A DNA stretch of 64,000 bases from Ovis canadensis. Lineage: Eukaryota > Chordata > Mammalia > Artiodactyla > Bovidae. Numbering within the stretch: position 1 is the stretch's first letter; the number at the start of each line of letters is the position of its first letter. Of the stretch, positions 13,045 to 26,700 are shown one piece after another. Under the pieces are notes generated by a model. It was not told the DNA's origin. It did no database searches and saw only the letters and a list, made by a program, of their open reading frames with translations. The DNA lies in contig NC_091264.1 in NCBI RefSeq assembly GCF_042477335.2, positions 32,675,386-32,739,385 of the forward strand, written 5' to 3'. The position numbers were made by a program, and so were the translations under genes.

Positions 13045-14270
13045 ATGCATGCAACCCTGTCCAGCACCAGTCCCTGGAAATATATCATAAATGTCAATGT
13101 CTGCCGACTCCTATACTAGACACCTGTACTGACTCCTAAATTGAGAATCCAAATTTTAACCTTTGAGCTCTCAATATTTTTTGTGTGCATTTACGGAGCA
13201 CCAGAGAGACAGCCATGAACAAGACAGATGCTGTTTCTGAGCCCCGGTGGGGGGCGAGGGTTATCAGTTACAAAGAGGTGTGGCAGCACTGTGCTAGGGT
13301 GGGAGGGATTGGTACCAGGCATAGCAGAGGCCCCATAGAGTAGTAAGGAGGGATGCTGGACTCAACTCCACTGTGCACTTACTCCATGTATAAAATAGGG
13401 ACCTCAGCCCTGCCTACCACCCAGTGTCATCATCGAGGCTGCAGGAAGCCTTCGCAGTAGGCACGAGGTGAGATCACAAAGGTAGAGACATCTGTCCAGC
13501 CAAAGGACTGCAGAAGTAGAGGTTTGCACTCAGTGAAGTTCAAAGACCACACTGACCCCAGTGAGGAAGCTCCTGGCTATCCAGGAGGAGGAGAGGGCTG
13601 TGAGGAGGCCTCTAGAGCCCTGGGACCCAGTGAGTATATGAAGAGTCGGAGGGGAGGTTTCAGAGAACAGCAACACAAATCTGCTTCCTCCTGATCCCAT
13701 CACCACTGCACACCATGCCTCAGGAATACCACAGTCACGCGGGAGCCCCAGTCCTCCAAGCTTCTCAGGAGCAATGCGGCTTCCTACCCCTGCGGGCTGG
13801 GTACTGCAAGCCCCCAGGCAAATGTATTTTTCAGAAAGTTCATCACGTCTCTAAACTCCGTGGTGAAAGAAAGTATTCAGTGATGCTGCGAGGTGAAAAG
13901 AACTGGACTGGGCCCCAGAAAACCCAAGCTCTGATTGAATCTGCTGCTTTCCTCTGTGAAATGCAGGGGGCTCCTTAGCCCCCAGATTGACACAGTCATA
14001 GTGAAATGCTCAAACCTACATGGGTGGGAATTTCTCCACTTCTGTTTGGAAATGAACTCAGGCCATAGCTGGGTTAGCTGCGATGTGTCCTTGGTGAGAG
14101 AGGTACCCTACGCCTTCCCCAAAACAAACTTCATATCAACCAGCAGTGACGCTTAGGAAACACAAAGCTCTCCTCTCCTTTAAATACTCACCACCAACTT
14201 GAACACAGGGAATCTATTCGTTTGACATTTACTGCACATCTACTACGTGCCAGGTGTTGGAAATACAGAG
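13045..14270. other. Intergenic sequence
   Basis: Mostly unique. Short stretches at about 13200-13260 and 14205-14275 look like L2/MIR remnants. No gene. Confidence 0.4.
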
Positions 14271-14288
14271 TTAAGAGAAATACTATAG

Positions 14289-14447
14289 CAGGACTTTCCT
14301 GGTGGTCCAGTAGTTAAGAATCCACCTGCAATGCAGGGGATGTGAGTTCAATTCCTGGTCAGGGAACTAAGATCCCACATGCCAAGGCAAGATCTTATCT
14401 ATGACACAACTAACACCCAATGCAGCCAAATAAATATTTTTTTAAAA
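14289..14447 (+). mobile_element. tRNA-derived SINE (CHR type), host of a later L1 insertion
   Basis: Starts with the SINE head ggactttcctggtggtccag and has a B-box-like segment. The original target duplication GAAATACTATAG is at 14277-14288 and 15109-15120, now separated by the L1 that landed in the SINE tail. Confidence 0.9.
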
Positions 14448-14461
14448 GAGGAAGAACAAAA

Positions 14462-15094
14462 TCAGAATTGAAAGAGACAAGTGTACCTCAGTGTTCATCT
14501 CAGCACTGTTTACAATAGGTAGGACATGGAAGCAACCTAGATGTCCATTGGCAGACAAATGGATAAGAAAGCTGTGGTACATATACACAATGGAATATTA
14601 CTCAGCCATTAAAAAGAATGCATTTGAATCAGTTCTAATGAAGTGGATGAAACCAGAGCCTATTATACGGAGTGAAGTAAGTCAGAAAGAAAAACACCAA
14701 TACAGTATAACAATGCATATATATGGAATTTAGAAAGATGGTAACAATGACCCTATACACGAGACAGCAAAAGAGACACAGATATAAAGAACAGACTTTT
14801 GAACTCTGTGGGAGAAGGTGAGGGTGGGATGATTTGAGAGAATAGCATTGAAACATGAATATTACCATATATGAAAGAGATGACCGGTCCAAGTTTGATG
14901 CATGAAACAGGGCATTCAAAGTTGGTGCACTGGGACAGCCCAGAGGGATGGGATGGGGAGAGAGGTGGGAGGGGGGTTCGGGATGAGGGACACATGTACA
15001 CCCATGGCTGATTCATGTGAATATATGGCAAAACCCACCACAATACTGTAAAGTAATTATCCTCCAATTAAAATTATTTAAAAAAATTTTTTAC
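14462..15094 (+). mobile_element. 5'-truncated bovine-type L1, 3' end
   Basis: Matches the L1 3' end pattern (atggaatattactcagccat, later ctgattcatgtgaatatatg and an A-rich end). It is flanked by a perfect 14-bp target duplication, GAGGAAGAACAAAA, at 14448-14461 and 15095-15108. A young, intact short insertion. Confidence 0.92.
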
Positions 15095-15427
15095 GAGGAA
15101 GAACAAAAGAAATACTATAGCCGTATTCGTATAGAATACAACCTGAGCCCTGGCCCAAGGGCAGGGAGGGAGGTGGGACTGGCCAGGCTAGCAGCTGGCA
15201 TGTTAGCAGCTGTGCGTGGACTTGGTGGCCACAGCTCCTGCTGCCAGGACCATCCCATCCCCATGGGCCAGCAGAGAGCCACAGCTCAGGGCCAGCCTGG
15301 GTCCCAGCCAACGCGAACACATTTGGAACACGGGTTTGGTGTTCATTAGAATTTTTTGTGTGTGGGAGAGGGTGGTCTCCACGTCCTTCTGTTCTGCCAT
15401 CTTGATTCCTCCTCCCAAAATTTTTTC

Positions 15428-15671
15428 AAAGTATTTATTTATTTTTGGCTGGGTTGCATCATGGTTTCAGTATACGGGCTCTCTGTCATGACACAAAGGC
15501 TTCTCTCTAGTTGTGACGCCAGGGTGCCAGAGCACGTGGGCTCAGCAGCCGTAGCGAGAGAGCTTAGTTACCCAAAGCCTGTGGGATCTTAGTTCCCCAA
15601 CCAGGGATCAAACCTGTGTCCCACTGCACTGGAAGGCCAATTCTTAACCACTGGACCACCAGGAAAGTCCC
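15428..15671 (-). mobile_element. CHR-type tRNA-Glu SINE
   Basis: Reverse copy ending ggaccaccaggaaagtcccta. Confidence 0.88.
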
Positions 15672-16158
15672 TAGACTTCAGGTTTTGTGTTTTTTTTTTA
15701 AGTCATTCCTTTTTATTTCTTTTATCCCTAGCATTTTTGAAAAGTTGAAAAAATAGTACAGTCGACATATACTCCTCATTTAGATACAACGATTGGTAAT
15801 TTCTTTCAGATATCATGACACTGATATCAGATATCATGATTCAGGTATCTTGAAGCACTGACATTGCTTCAGTATCAGACTTTTTAAAACCATAAATACA
15901 TCTTATAAATAAAGGGAACGGGTAAGACTAAAATCAATTTTTATGTGTAACAAAAGAAAAAATGTACGTTAAGTGGGGTATCACTCTGCAAGCAGTTACC
16001 TACTAAAAAGCAATTTAATTCATTACAAAGGGAAGCCTATTGGACAGCAGATTTGCAGCAAACACTGTTCAAATAAATGGATAACCGTGTAATTTTTTAA
16101 AATTTTTATTGGAGTATAGTTGCTTTACAATGTTATGCTATACAGAAAAGTGAATCAG

Positions 16159-16159
<1 letters not shown>

Positions 16160-16192
<33 letters not shown>
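16160..16192. repeat. (CA)n microsatellite
   Basis: CA run left of the SINE at 16193. Confidence 0.9.
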
Positions 16193-16195
<3 letters not shown>

Positions 16196-16515
16196 TGTTG
16201 TGCTTAGTCGCTCAGTTGTGTCCAACTCTCTGTGACCCCGTGGACTGTAGCCCAAGAGGCTCCTCTGTCCATGGGGATTCTCCAGGCAAGAATACCACAG
16301 TGAGTTGCCATGCCCTCCTCCAGAGGATCTTCCTGACCCAGGGATCAAACTCAGGTCTCCCACATTACAGGTGGATTCTTTACCATCTGAGCCACCAGAG
16401 AAGCCTAAGAATACTGGAGTGGGTAGCCTGTCCCTTTTCCAGGGGATCTTCCTGACCCAGGAATCAAACCGAGGTCTCCTGCTTTGCAGGCAGATTCTTT
16501 ACCAGCTGAGCTATA
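16193..16515 (-). mobile_element. Bov-tA type SINE, reversed
   Basis: Begins gtgcttagtcgctcagttgt and carries repeated ttcctgacccaggratcaaa blocks. Flanked by a (CA)n run on the left and a (TG)n run on the right. Confidence 0.82.
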
Positions 16516-16536
16516 TATATGCTTCCCTGGTGTGTC

Positions 16537-16541
<5 letters not shown>

Positions 16542-16569
<28 letters not shown>

Positions 16570-16570
16570 A
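16542..16570. repeat. (TG)n microsatellite
   Basis: TG run, inverted relative to the CA run at 16160. Confidence 0.9.
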
Positions 16571-16681
16571 TCCCCCCTCTTTTTTAGATTTCCTTCCCAT
16601 TTAGGTCACCATAGCGCACTAAGCAGAGTTCCCTGTGCTGTAAAGTAGGTTCTCAACAGTTAACTATTTTATACACAGTAG

Positions 16682-16896
16682 GTGGGCTGCAGTCCATGGG
16701 GTCGCGAAGAGTCGGATATGACTGAGCGACTTCCCTTTCACTTTTCACTTTCATGCATTGGAGAGGGAAATGGCAACCCACTCCAGTGTTCTTGCCTGGA
16801 GAATCCCAGGGACGGGGGAGCCTGGTGGGCTGCCGTCTATGGGGTCGCACAGAGTCAGACACAACTGAAGTGACTTGGCGGCAGCAGCAGCAGCAG
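16682..16896 (+). mobile_element. Bov-A2 SINE with (GCA)n tail
   Basis: Two Bov-A units (gcagtccatggggtcgcgaa and gtctatggggtcgcacagag) ending in a GCA trinucleotide run at about 16880-16896, a usual Bov-A2-linked microsatellite. Confidence 0.88.
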
Positions 16897-17621
16897 TGTG
16901 CACATGTCAGTCTTAAATCTCCCCATTCATCCCACTTCCCCCCTCTCCCCTTAGCATCCACTTGTGTCTGTGTACCACAACTTTACCCTCTACATCTGTG
17001 TCTTGTTCCAATTTTGTCTATGTGCTGCAAAGCGAGCACCCATGCAAGGATTCTTAATCATTTGTCTATTGTGGGGACCCTGCCTGGAGAAACAAAATTC
17101 GCAGACAACTCTAAAATCTCATTTCAAGCAAGGGTTTCATTCTTCTTCATGAGCAAACCTTTAACCAGAACCGGCAGCAAACCGATGAGTCAATGTAAGT
17201 GGGTAAGGACAGTGCCAGTACAGTACATGAACACGTGCCAGCTGGGCAGGGCATTGGGTGAGCCTGTGGGGCTGGGGCGCCACCGCCCACTCCCAGCCTG
17301 GGAAATCCTGGCAGGCCCGGCACAGCATCCCCAGGAAAGGCCGGCACTGGGAGAGAAGGTCTCGCTCTTTCCTCTTTCTCAGGAGAGACAAATCAACAAG
17401 GAGCCCAAAGCAGGGAGCCGGGAGGGTGGCTCTGATGGCCCGCCCACCAGATCATCAGTCTCAACTGACCGAGAGTTGCCTCTATTTGTCATGTAAATAT
17501 TTGCCCTAAAATCAACTGCCAATCACAGTTTCATAATACCCAGGGGTATCCCAATTATCCAAGGGCTCTGATGAAATTCTCAAAATAAGTTTAAATTCAC
17601 TTCCTTTAAAAAAAAAAAAAA

Positions 17622-17758
17622 AGGGACTTCCCTGGCTGTCCAGGGGTTGAGACTCCACGTTTCCAAGACAGGGGGCACAAGTTCAATCCCTGGTCAGGGA
17701 GCTTAAGATTCCACATGCTGCACAGTGTGGCCAACAAAATAAAAATAAAATTTTAAAA
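17622..17758 (+). mobile_element. tRNA-derived SINE, short type
   Basis: gggacttccctggctgtcca head after an A-run, A-rich tail. Confidence 0.85.
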
Positions 17759-17759
17759 A

Positions 17760-19193
17760 GCTAGTGGTATGTCTTACGAGATAGCCTGTCATAATATTAA
17801 GCAAGTGACAGCTGGTTATCACTGAATCTGACTGGAAACCACTGGCTTTAAGAAATCATAAAGAAACTGGCTTGATGGTAAAAATGGAGAAGCGAACTCA
17901 TTTTCACTTTGAGCCTAGAAGTCCAACTAATTCGGGAAATTACAAGCATTTGGCAAAAACAATTCAGCAAATGTCCAAAATACTGAGGGGAACTAACCTG
18001 CAGGTGGGAAACAATAAAATGAAATCCTGAAATTTTTTTTTTGTTGTTGAAAGACTGAATTACAAAATTAGGGGAAGGAAAGAAAAGCAGCTGTTGGGAC
18101 AGATTTGAATTTCAGTTAATCATCTGATTCCAGTATCATGCAATTTTCATCAAAAACAAGAATTCTCAGCAGCTGAGAGAGGACATGAGGCCAAGAAAGG
18201 CAATAGGAGGATGGAGCAGAGAGGCCAAGGAGGTTGAGATAGCTGAGGCCCGGCCATGCCCTGGCCCCACCCCTGCAGAGGGGAGGAGGCCGGCCTCTGG
18301 CAGGTCCTCCCCACCAGTGCCCCTCCAATCCCCCCACTTCACTAAAGCAAGGCTGGGCTTGAGGGTATGAGGGACTGCCTGCCATCCAGGCAGTGATGTG
18401 GCCTCACCATCCCTGCTAGAGGTGGTTGGCTTTGGATTATTTTTCCAGGAGTGTTTATGGCCACAGGCTGATCCCTGCATTCTTTGCCTAGGTCCCCATC
18501 TGCCGCCAAGGGCACACCCTTCCAGGTGGCTGGGGTGAGGGCCATGCCTGGTGACCCTGGAGGCACGCCCACCAGTGGAGGAGCCAGCTCCCTGAGGCGG
18601 TGACTCGCCCAGGCACTTGGCTAGTTCGCCGCACAGGCCTGATGGGAAGCCAGTCTCCAAACCACAAGCCCCCATGTTCAAGGTCTGTCTGGCAGTGGGG
18701 CAGCAGAGGGAGTCAACCCGAGGGTGGAGCTGGAGGCTGCGATGTTGCAGCAGACTCATGGATGAGGTCTATGAACCCAGAGAGATGAGGCTCTTTGACT
18801 TGTCAGAGGCAGCTTCTTAAGGGCGGAGGAGGAAAAACAACAAAAGCAAGTTTATACTCATAGGGAAACATAATCTGTGATTATAAATATTTCATGAGCA
18901 AAGAAAGCAGTACTGACTGAGAGACTGGGGTGGGGAGGGTGGACAGCAAATTAGATTCCAGTTCGCAAAGTGATAGGGCAGCTGGGATAGAGCGCAGCCT
19001 AGGCTATTCTGGGCTGTGCGCCGGAGGCCCTGCGTCATGGTCACCGTCAGGGAGCAGGCTCTGGCCCCCGGCCCCTGGAAACCACAGCCTTCCCACGGTC
19101 AGCACAGAACACCTTGGGAGGCAGTCATGGGGGGAGGAGGGGGCGGGGAGTGGGTGGCAGGACGGTCATTTGAATGACCTGGGCAAACTTCAA
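17760..19193. other. Intergenic unique sequence
   Basis: Mixed-composition sequence, GC-rich from about 18170. Open frames here have no family resemblance and no splice structure I can support. No gene called. Confidence 0.5.
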
Positions 19194-19313
19194 CAGCAGG
19201 GAGGCGGGCCAGTGCCCTGCAGACCCATGAAAGGATGAACATGCATTCTGCTGACTAAGGGCCGGGGGAGAAGTGAGCCCGACCCCAGAAAGCAAGTGCC
19301 CTTCCAAGCTAGA
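19194..19313 (+). repeat. 120-bp direct repeat, copy A
   Basis: Matches 20379-20498 over 120 bp with two substitutions and no gaps. Not recognised as a known interspersed repeat. Confidence 0.92.
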
Positions 19314-20378
19314 GGGCAGCTCTGGTCAAGCCACCCTGGTCAGAGCAAAGGCGATGCCCAGAGCAGGTGGTGCCAGACTGAGGACAAGCCCGCCCTTCCT
19401 TTCCCTCAGGACAGGGGTCTCTCTCTCTCCTGCAGCCCTTGAGAAGCAGCCCAGAAAGCAGAGGCCTTAAGGGATTGCTGAGTAGCAGCTGCTGCAGCAG
19501 AGACTCTCCCCACTGGGCAAGCAGGTCCCAGTGTGGGACAGAGACCTCAGCCAGTCTAACAGCCCTTCCAGAGGGCCGGAGGAAGAGGGCGGTTACTCCT
19601 AAAATACCCGGAGGCCCTTGAATCAGGCTAGGTCAGAGGAGCCCTGGCGACTGGTGCACACCTCAACCAGGAAGATGGAAACAATCTCCGCTTCCAAGCA
19701 GTCAAGGCGGAGCTAGTAAGGCTCCAAGAGAAGCCACTGAATCTGGGAAAACCAGACAGTTATCACCTAGACTCACAGCCGGTGAGACTCTGCTCAAGAC
19801 GGCGAGGACTCCACAGCCATGAAAGACCCCAAGACGTCATGGGAGGACCCCCTGAGCTGAAGTCACTGATTGGATATGCCCTTGAGACCAGCTACTAGTT
19901 GCAAGAATCACCCTGAGGAATCACGTTACCTCTGAAAGGCAAGTCCTTGTGGAAAATACAGGATCAGGGGCTGCCAAACCTAAGGACCGTGAGGAACTCC
20001 AAAAATGCACATCCACATAAATGCTTTCAGGACACACCCTAAGCGCTATTCCAACTGAAGAGACTGTTTACATCCAGCTACCTGCGGGACACCTCTCAGA
20101 GGCGCCTCCGTGCGGACCCCCCAAAGCGCCTCCTCCCCCACCCTTGGGCCTCTCCCCGAGCACCCAGTTCAGCGTTCTGCAGGACCAATCACACAGCAAA
20201 GGGAGCCGGACACCAGGGCCCCATTGGCCCTTCCCCAGCGTCCGAGCACACCACCAAGCCCAGTCAACTGTACCTACTAAAGGCTTCTGCTCCCCTCCTC
20301 CACCCTAGGCCAACAGCACATCATGGTGCACTCTGGCCTCCCCAAGTGCCCCTCCACGATCAGTCTCCTTCAGGAGAT
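19314..20378. other. Spacer between the two 120-bp repeat copies
   Basis: Unique-looking sequence, moderately GC-rich. No gene, and no sign that the spacer itself is duplicated. Confidence 0.5.
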
Positions 20379-20498
20379 CAGCAGGGAGGCGGGCCAGTGC
20401 CCTGCAGACCCATGAAAGGATGAACATGCATTCTGCTGACTAAGGGCGGGGGGAGAAGTGAGCCCAACCCCAGAAAGCAAGTGCCCTTCCAAGCTAGA
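20379..20498 (+). repeat. 120-bp direct repeat, copy B
   Basis: Second copy, 1185 bp downstream of copy A. Followed at once by a short imperfect palindrome (atacaggaagata then ctcctgtatcttcc). Confidence 0.92.
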
Positions 20499-20499
20499 T

Positions 20500-21234
20500 A
20501 CAGGAAGATAGAGGAAGTCTCCTGTATCTTCCTTCCCACCACCCCAACCCTGCTTGCTAAATACCCTACACCAGTATCCCAGCACCCCCAGGATGCGGCA
20601 GACTTCCCAGGCCCAGCCAGTGCTGCCTCTTCCAGCCCCATCCTTCCCCACATTCCCTCCTGCTCACCTGCTGCAGCCACACTGGCTTTTCCTTTGAGTC
20701 CCTGGGACTTACCCAGTCCCTTCTGCCACAGGGTTTTTGCACATCCTCTTCCCTCTGTCTGGACCACTTTCCCCTCCTCTCACTAAGCTAATGCCTGTCC
20801 ATGTATTCTTCCTAAGGTATAAAGTACATACAGTGCACTGAAATACAGCTCAGTAATTATTTACAGATGTGTACATTCATGGGACTCCCACTCAGATCTA
20901 GATTTAGAACGTCCCCAATATTGTAAGGTTCCCTTGTGACCTTGGCAGTCTACGCTCCTCCCCCACCCCCCAGGTGACCGCTGTTCTGACTTCTATCACA
21001 ATGCCCCTTCGTTCAGAAGGCAGCCAATGCAACCACTCCCCGGGGAAGCTGCCTCCGGTCCCACTGAAAAAGTCTCACCCCGCCCTCACAGGCACTTGTT
21101 ACCCCTGGGGACCTGCGCGTGTCGGAGTCGTTAGGTGACCGGGGTCGATCTGCCCAAGGGATCAGGGATCTCTGCTCACCCTCACCTTGTTCCCAGCACT
21201 GGCAGCTGCAGAGCAGCGATGATGGAAAACAGCT
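20500..21234. other. Intergenic sequence, part possibly an old repeat
   Basis: 20815-21000 (taaggtataaagtacataca, then gtgtacattcatgggactcc) resembles an ancient interspersed repeat I could not name. The rest is unique without gene signals. Confidence 0.4.
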
Positions 21235-21445
21235 GATGCCTATCACGTGCTTACGGTCACCAAGCACTCAGAGGTGCTAACTCACTGAAGTCTGACATCA
21301 ACCCAATCAAGCAAATACCATTATCGTATCCCCACTTGACAGGCAAGGAAACTGAGGGACTGAGAAGTGAAATAACCTACCCAAAGCCATTAAGTGCAAG
21401 AGGTGGAGTCAGGAACAGAGCGTTGTGTTCTTAATCATCAGGCTA
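21235..21445 (-). mobile_element. MIR SINE
   Basis: ccccacttgacaggcaagga and aactgagggactgagaagtg. Confidence 0.7.
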
Positions 21446-22189
21446 TTCTGCCTCTAGAGGCCGCTGGAATGTTTAATAATGAGAAGTGGCCAGGACATTT
21501 TGAATGAATAAAGGAGTGACTTTATTTTTTATTTCTGAGCCACGTCGTGGGGATGAGGCATCTTCGCTCCCCTGCAATGGGAGTGCAGAGTGACTGTAGA
21601 AATGAATGGAAGAGATTCCATTTGAAGGGATGGAAGGAGCCCCGCCCAAACCTCCACAAGGAGACCAGCAAAAAAAATTGGAGATAAACTATCACTGAAT
21701 CCCCTGCACAGTCCCACCATTAGGTGCTCTGCAAACACCAGGGCTAGCGTACTTCCTGCGGTCAGGGCAGGCAGCTGTCATCTCTGGGCCCAGAGCAGCA
21801 GTGGGGGCCTAGCAGAGGGCAACCCGTGGTGGAGGAAGGAAGGCTGGGCGGGTTCTCTCGGAGCTGGGAGCCCACGGTCTGCTGGAGGAATCAGTCCCCT
21901 GCTTCACTCACACTCACCCAGTAATCCAGTCACCTTTACTGAGCACCTCCAGCCCTCTGACGCAGGGAGATGACATTCTGGAAGGCAAGTAAGTAGTCTG
22001 CCTGGCTAGAAAGTGAGGTTCTACTGTTTATCTACAAATTGGCATTCAGCTTGTACTTCAATTTTCCAGCACCTGATAATCCCGGGTGAGCTCACAGGCT
22101 ACTGAGGGCAAAGACCAACCATCTCAAGTGGCACCTTTTAGCCGTTCCAGTGCCATTTACCGCACGGCCACACCCAGAAAGCTCAGGAA

Positions 22190-22311
22190 GAGACGTACAT
22201 GGAAGCGTTTATTTTCCCACAGGACACCACTCCCGGGCTCCCTCTCAGCAGAGGCACAGTTCTCAGAACGGCTCCATCCACGAGCCCCCGCGGCCGGTGC
22301 CTGGGCTCCGC
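22190..22311 (-). other. MRPL14: MRPL14 3' UTR and polyadenylation signal
   Basis: Short 3' UTR after the stop codon. On the minus strand AATAAA lies at 22213-22208, with a GU-rich stretch about 40 bases further on, which places cleavage near 22190. The exact end is estimated. Confidence 0.75.
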
Positions 22312-24827
<2,516 letters not shown>

Positions 24828-26199
24828 GGGATTCCAAGATGGCAACTCCTGCAGGGAAAGAGAGGGGCAAAGATTTATTTCTAAGTCAGTGTCCTCACTC
24901 AGAGCCAGTAGTTTGGTGTATTTGGCTTTTGTTTTGTTTGGTTTGAAAGACTATTGGGGACTTGTGTGGGAGATGGCACTTTGGGCATAAGATCATTAGT
25001 CACTAAATATAAATCTTAGTGGTTAAAAGATAGGCAGATGATTAGATGAACTCCAGCAACAGTTTTGCTGATTCATATTCTAACTGGGGTCAGAGGGCTG
25101 GAATGGCCCGCAGCAGTTCTCACTGTGGGTAACACAAGAGCACAGCGAGTGTCTTCACCATTACATCACTTCCACAGGCAGGAGGGAGAAAGGAATCCCA
25201 TGGGACACAGCCAGGCAGGGATCACTTCCCACATCCTCCACAGAGGACACTGGTCCCTTGTTGACACTCAAGTGCCTCTTGAAATCAGAACTTCCACTCC
25301 TTGGAGGAGAGCAGATTACCCGGAGGAACCACCCAGGTTGTCCACCACCACATCACCTTTCCCTCAAATGTAAAAGCCAGACACCTGGACAGCTCAGGGT
25401 TAGCAAAGCAGTGCAAAGGACGCCCTCGCCAAGTCAGTGACCTCGGTCTCTATTTGGATCAGGGAAACTACCTGCCCCACACAGCAGCTGAAAGTGGGGT
25501 TTGGGAGAACAAGGTGGAGATAAAAGAGTAAACAGCAGCCCAACACTGGTGACGCCAGCTTGCAGAACCTCAACCCCGTGGCTCCATAGCACCAAAAACT
25601 ATGGCCCATCCCCAGGTTTCCGCAATACCTGGGTGTCAGTGAGGGGAATATTTAAGAAAAACCTACAACCAATTGGTAATTCCAGCTGCAAAACAGGCCT
25701 GTTTTCCACCCAAATGTTTGGCCACAGAGGGCCTCATTCAAGAGCTCTGCTGAGAAAGCCTCTACCACTGTAGTATTTACACACAGCTCTGCCTTGCCTA
25801 AGTTCAAAGCACCTTAGATAAGATTTTATTTAATAAAGGTGGGGAAAACTCACTATTTACTTTCACAGAAATACCTAAACACTCCAGAAATGCTTATTAA
25901 CTATGATTTAACCTCAAACCTCAAGCTTATTCTCCAGTGTTTCCTTAAGACAACCCAAGGAGGAGTGGCCCAAGTGATCAGAAAATTACATGCAAAAGAA
26001 GATGGTCAACTTATAGAACAACTGACACATAGAATCAAAGACTATCAGATGACGCCAGCTTTACCTTCACAGCTCCGCGGCCCTGGACAAGGAACTATCA
26101 GCTTTGGCTTCCCCAACTGTAACTCGGGGTTTCCCCACCAGTAACACCTACTCACAAGGCGGTCGCGAGGTAAACCATGCAAAGCACGGAGTCCAGTGT

Positions 26200-26370
26200 G
26201 CCCACTCAATACCTATCAGCCCTCTCCATCATCATTGTCATCATATCACATCCGTTTTGAAGATGAGGAAACTGAGATAACAGAGAGAGATGGGGACTTG
26301 CATTAAGCCTCATAACTAGCCAAGGGCACAAGCAGAACCAGAGGTGGACCCAGCTTTGGCCCAAGGGTCT
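26200..26370 (-). mobile_element. MIR fragment
   Basis: ttttgaagatgaggaaactg with the following MIR pattern. Confidence 0.6.
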
Positions 26371-26509
26371 GCCCTCCACACTGTGTGGACTCACTCTCCG
26401 TACAAAGCCCACTTCACACAGGGGCTCGGGGCGAGAAGCAGCTTTGGGGGTCACCTGGTCTTTTTCTGCTTGCTTCCTTTATGAAAATGGATTCGGTAGA
26501 GTAGTTACA

Positions 26510-26700
26510 CAGTGTCTCAGCACTTTCCATTATCAGCTCATTTAAGTTTCCCCAAAACTATGAAATGGGCACTATTATTCACCCTACTTTATACTTGAGG
26601 AAATGAGGTCCAGAGAGGTTAGATAATCTGCCCAAGTTGCACAGCCGGGAGCAACAAAAGCTGAAATCTGAACGGCAGTAGTTGGCTTCCCGAACCCACA
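26510..26700 (-). mobile_element. MIR SINE
   Basis: cacagccgggagcaacaaaa preceded by gaggaaatgaggtccagaga. Confidence 0.65.

Larger units (their letters stand above)
16098..17025 (-). mobile_element. L1 3' end interrupted by two SINEs
   Basis: Reverse L1 pieces at 16098-16165 (attggagtatagttgctttac), 16565-16681 (tttccttcccatttaggtca) and 16900-17025 (ctacatctgtgtcttgttcc) are in the order of one element. They are separated by SINEs at 16193-16515 and 16682-16896. Confidence 0.7.
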
